DNA from: Candidatus Neomarinimicrobiota bacterium
GTDB lineage: Bacteria > Fidelibacterota > Fidelibacteria > Fidelibacterales > Fidelibacteraceae
DNA length: 64,000 nt
Assembly (NCBI GenBank): GCA_021157965.1
Contig: JAGGVO010000041.1
Span: forward strand, 160,119 to 224,118
Direction: 5' to 3'
The position numbers and the translations under genes were made by a program. Below, piece after piece: positions 62,456 to 64,000 of this stretch. The notes under the pieces are model-generated. The model worked only from the letters and a program-made list of their open reading frames with translations. It ran no database searches and had not been told where the DNA came from. Position 1 is the first letter of the stretch; each line of letters opens with the position of its first letter.

Positions 62456-63322
62456 CTAATCGGTGACAAGAATTTTATCAGGGAAATAACACTCGACCTG
62501 AAATATTGGAATAAGGCTTAATGAATAGCTGTCGATAATGAATGTATTGTCTATGTTGATGGTGATTGGCAAATACAGTCTGGCTCCCAAAAAAGGCGTC
62601 AGATAAAAATGATATGAGCGGACATGAATTTGGTAAGCCCGTCCGAAAAGTAACGCAGCCTGACGGTCGTAAGGTGTTTGAAGACTCCAGTTGGCAGAAA
62701 AACGAACCAGGGTGTTGGGGAGCTGAAATACAGGCATTTTTCCCGAGGAGATGCCCTTCCGGTTAAAGGTGAATTTGACTATTTGGTCATCAAGCTCTCT
62801 GCCAATGAAAAGGAGCGAGAAGCGCTGGGTGAAAATTTCCTGAGCCAGTTCGGAAAAATATTCAATGTGTTTGTTTTCAAAACCGATTTCCATGCTGGGA
62901 TAGGGAACGATATCTTTCCCTATACTCAGGAGATGGCTGAATGAAAAAAAGGTGCCCCGGACATTATATCCCTTGTCCTTTTGCCGTCGGATTTCTCCAT
63001 AAAAAAGGCGTACGTGATAAGGGCGTTGTGCATTAGCGTATATATTCCAAAAATTCCAATATTTATAAACACCCATGTTATATAATTCGGGATCGGTACG
63101 GTAAACCAGGGGGCCGGCCAAGGTTTTGGGATAACCTCTAAGCTCTATCTGCAGCAGCTCGGCAAAGTGGGGCGTGGTCTGATATCCCAGTCCAATATTG
63201 GAAATATTATAGTAAAAATAAAGGTGATGATTCTCAACCACCAGTTCGGTCCGGTTGATGTCTGATGCCGTCAGAGGTGTGATTATGGCTGTAATGAGTA
63301 GTATGTATTTAATGAGTCGCAT
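62456..63322 (-). CDS. Predicted envelope protein with signal peptide, beta-rich
   Basis: The 288-aa protein has a signal peptide (MRLIKYILLITAIITPLTAS) followed by Tyr/Phe-rich alternating segments (HLYFYYNISNIGLGYQ, VRLFYGEIR, YHFYLTPFLGARLYLP) that suggest an outer-membrane barrel. No family recognised. Its start overlaps the end of the upstream gene by 40 nt in another frame, so the two are coupled. A spacer with no clear terminator separates it from citDE. Confidence 0.6.
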   Translation of the reverse strand: MRLIKYILLITAIITPLTASDINRTELVVENHHLYFYYNISNIGLGYQTTPHFAELLQIELRGYPKTLAGPLVYRTDPELYNMGVYKYWNFWNIYANAQRPYHVRLFYGEIRRQKDKGYNVRGTFFSFSHLLSIGKDIVPYPSMEIGFENKHIEYFSELAQEIFTQRFSLLFIGRELDDQIVKFTFNRKGISSGKMPVFQLPNTLVRFSANWSLQTPYDRQAALLFGRAYQIHVRSYHFYLTPFLGARLYLPITINIDNTFIIDSYSLSLIPIFQVECYFPDKILVTD

Positions 63323-64000
63323 ATTGAATCGGGGTGACTTTGATATTGACTGTATCGTTCTCTTATCCGAATTTCCATTTGTTTACCAACGGTAATGATA
63401 TGACTCAGGGATTGCATTCCAAAGCGAATAACCCGTCCCTTTTCATCGTAAGTGTTAAAGATTTCAATTTCCATTTTTGAAATGCCTTCCGGCAGGGGAT
63501 GGGGTTCAAGTACCATTTTAATGATTCCGTATGTTTTCGGATCTATCCAGGCCCTGCCCTGCATGAGTCCAGAGGTCCCGCCCCGGGGAATAAATTCCAG
63601 AAGGCGCATTTCCTTGTTGTTTAATGCTGTGCTTCCCAGATCCCGAATCATATAGTAGCTGTGAAAATTTTCATCATAAAATTCCGGAATGTTTTCCTGT
63701 GACATGAGTGTATCCGGTTTCAGAAGTGTGTCAACCGGCAAGTGATTGATCCTGAGCGCCTCATAAACCCGTACAATGGGCCGGTCCTTGTAGTGGTATT
63801 CTTTTCCCATGAAGGTCAGGTGGGTGTTTAAGGTATCTTCACGGATTATCTGTTCCCGCAGAAAAGTAAAATTGTAACAGCCCAGAGATTGGAGATCCTT
63901 GTCTCGTTTTATCCGGACATTTTCAAGAAACTGTTCAAATGCATGGACACGTTGGGGAAAAAGCCTGCCAGGAAAGATCATAAGGATAATCAGCAGGGGT
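63283..64000 (-). CDS. Predicted periplasmic protein of unknown function, 5' end cut by window edge
   Basis: The frame stays open to the window edge; the residues just before the ATG at 63981 read PLLIIL, so the hydrophobic stretch PLLIILMIFPGRLFP looks like the end of a signal peptide and the true start is outside. The later part is beta-strand rich (GLMQGRAWIDPKTYGIIKMV, IRFGMQSLSHII) and recalls LolA-like or DUF5686-type proteins, but no family is firm. It is followed by the overlapping beta-rich gene. Confidence 0.6.
   Translation of the reverse strand, partial: PLLIILMIFPGRLFPQRVHAFEQFLENVRIKRDKDLQSLGCYNFTFLREQIIREDTLNTHLTFMGKEYHYKDRPIVRVYEALRINHLPVDTLLKPDTLMSQENIPEFYDENFHSYYMIRDLGSTALNNKEMRLLEFIPRGGTSGLMQGRAWIDPKTYGIIKMVLEPHPLPEGISKMEIEIFNTYDEKGRVIRFGMQSLSHIITVGKQMEIRIRERYSQYQSHPDSICDSLNTYYSLQP

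Overview
The window reads as about 64 kb of chromosome from a free-living, Gram-negative, anaerobic or fermentative bacterium of moderate GC content. It carries several signal-peptide-bearing beta-barrel outer-membrane proteins, lipoproteins with lipoboxes, Lgt, and a LolA-like/ABC export set, so the cell has two membranes. A lamin-tail-domain protein with a FlgD-like C-terminal module, a DUF4097/ECF-sigma module and a YbeY with an FCB-style ligand motif suggest the FCB superphylum (Marinimicrobia/Calditrichota-like). That placement is inference; no rRNA gene is present. There is no phage, plasmid backbone, CRISPR array or active insertion sequence.

Layout. 1-2.5 kb: a truncated RND/MMPL exporter behind its TetR repressor and a palindromic operator. 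2.8-22.2 kb is almost all on the minus strand: a YjdF-like membrane protein, two HisKA_2 histidine kinases (one REC plus six PAS, one 7TM), an APC permease with a fused PTS EIIA domain, a GltS-family symporter, two RRM proteins with a shared 5' leader, MscS, coaE, adk, an SPW-repeat protein, tpx, an RssA-like patatin with an S9 lipoprotein peptidase, tRNA-Val and lgt. At 22.38-22.51 kb lie four perfect DnaA boxes beside an AT-rich tract, and gene direction switches to mostly plus there. This is a candidate replication origin. 22.6-33 kb holds a GNAT protein, a UPF0489 protein, a 57-aa membrane protein with FTCD, a GT2/ROK-like/SpoIID cell-wall cluster and a lamin-tail-domain protein.

33-44 kb is an envelope region: elbB, SppA fused to a predicted beta-barrel, an L,D-transpeptidase-like lipoprotein, an operon of ECF sigma, anti-sigma (HEAT), DUF4097 protein and bactofilin/Omp85-like barrel, Hsp20, and a degenerate Y1-transposase-like gene. 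43.1-48.9 kb is a TetR, outer-membrane barrel, ABC ATPase, two FtsX permeases and LolA-like protein, interrupted by 20 copies of an 8-bp tandem repeat. 49.1-57.8 kb is a tightly packed housekeeping array: zinc-ribbon coiled-coil protein, rnpB, recJ, fabH, pgpH-like HD protein, ybeY, corC-like, mazG. 57.9-62.3 kb (minus) is a citrate module: a citD-citE fusion, citF, an HD-like protein and an isocitrate-dehydrogenase-family enzyme. The window ends in two envelope proteins, the last cut by the edge.

Intergenic DNA carries two families of dispersed repeats, several arrays of degenerate 7-bp repeats, the octamer array, and many intrinsic terminators. Start codons were moved from the longest frame where a Shine-Dalgarno sequence, signal peptide or overlapping RNA/repeat made a shorter protein more credible.
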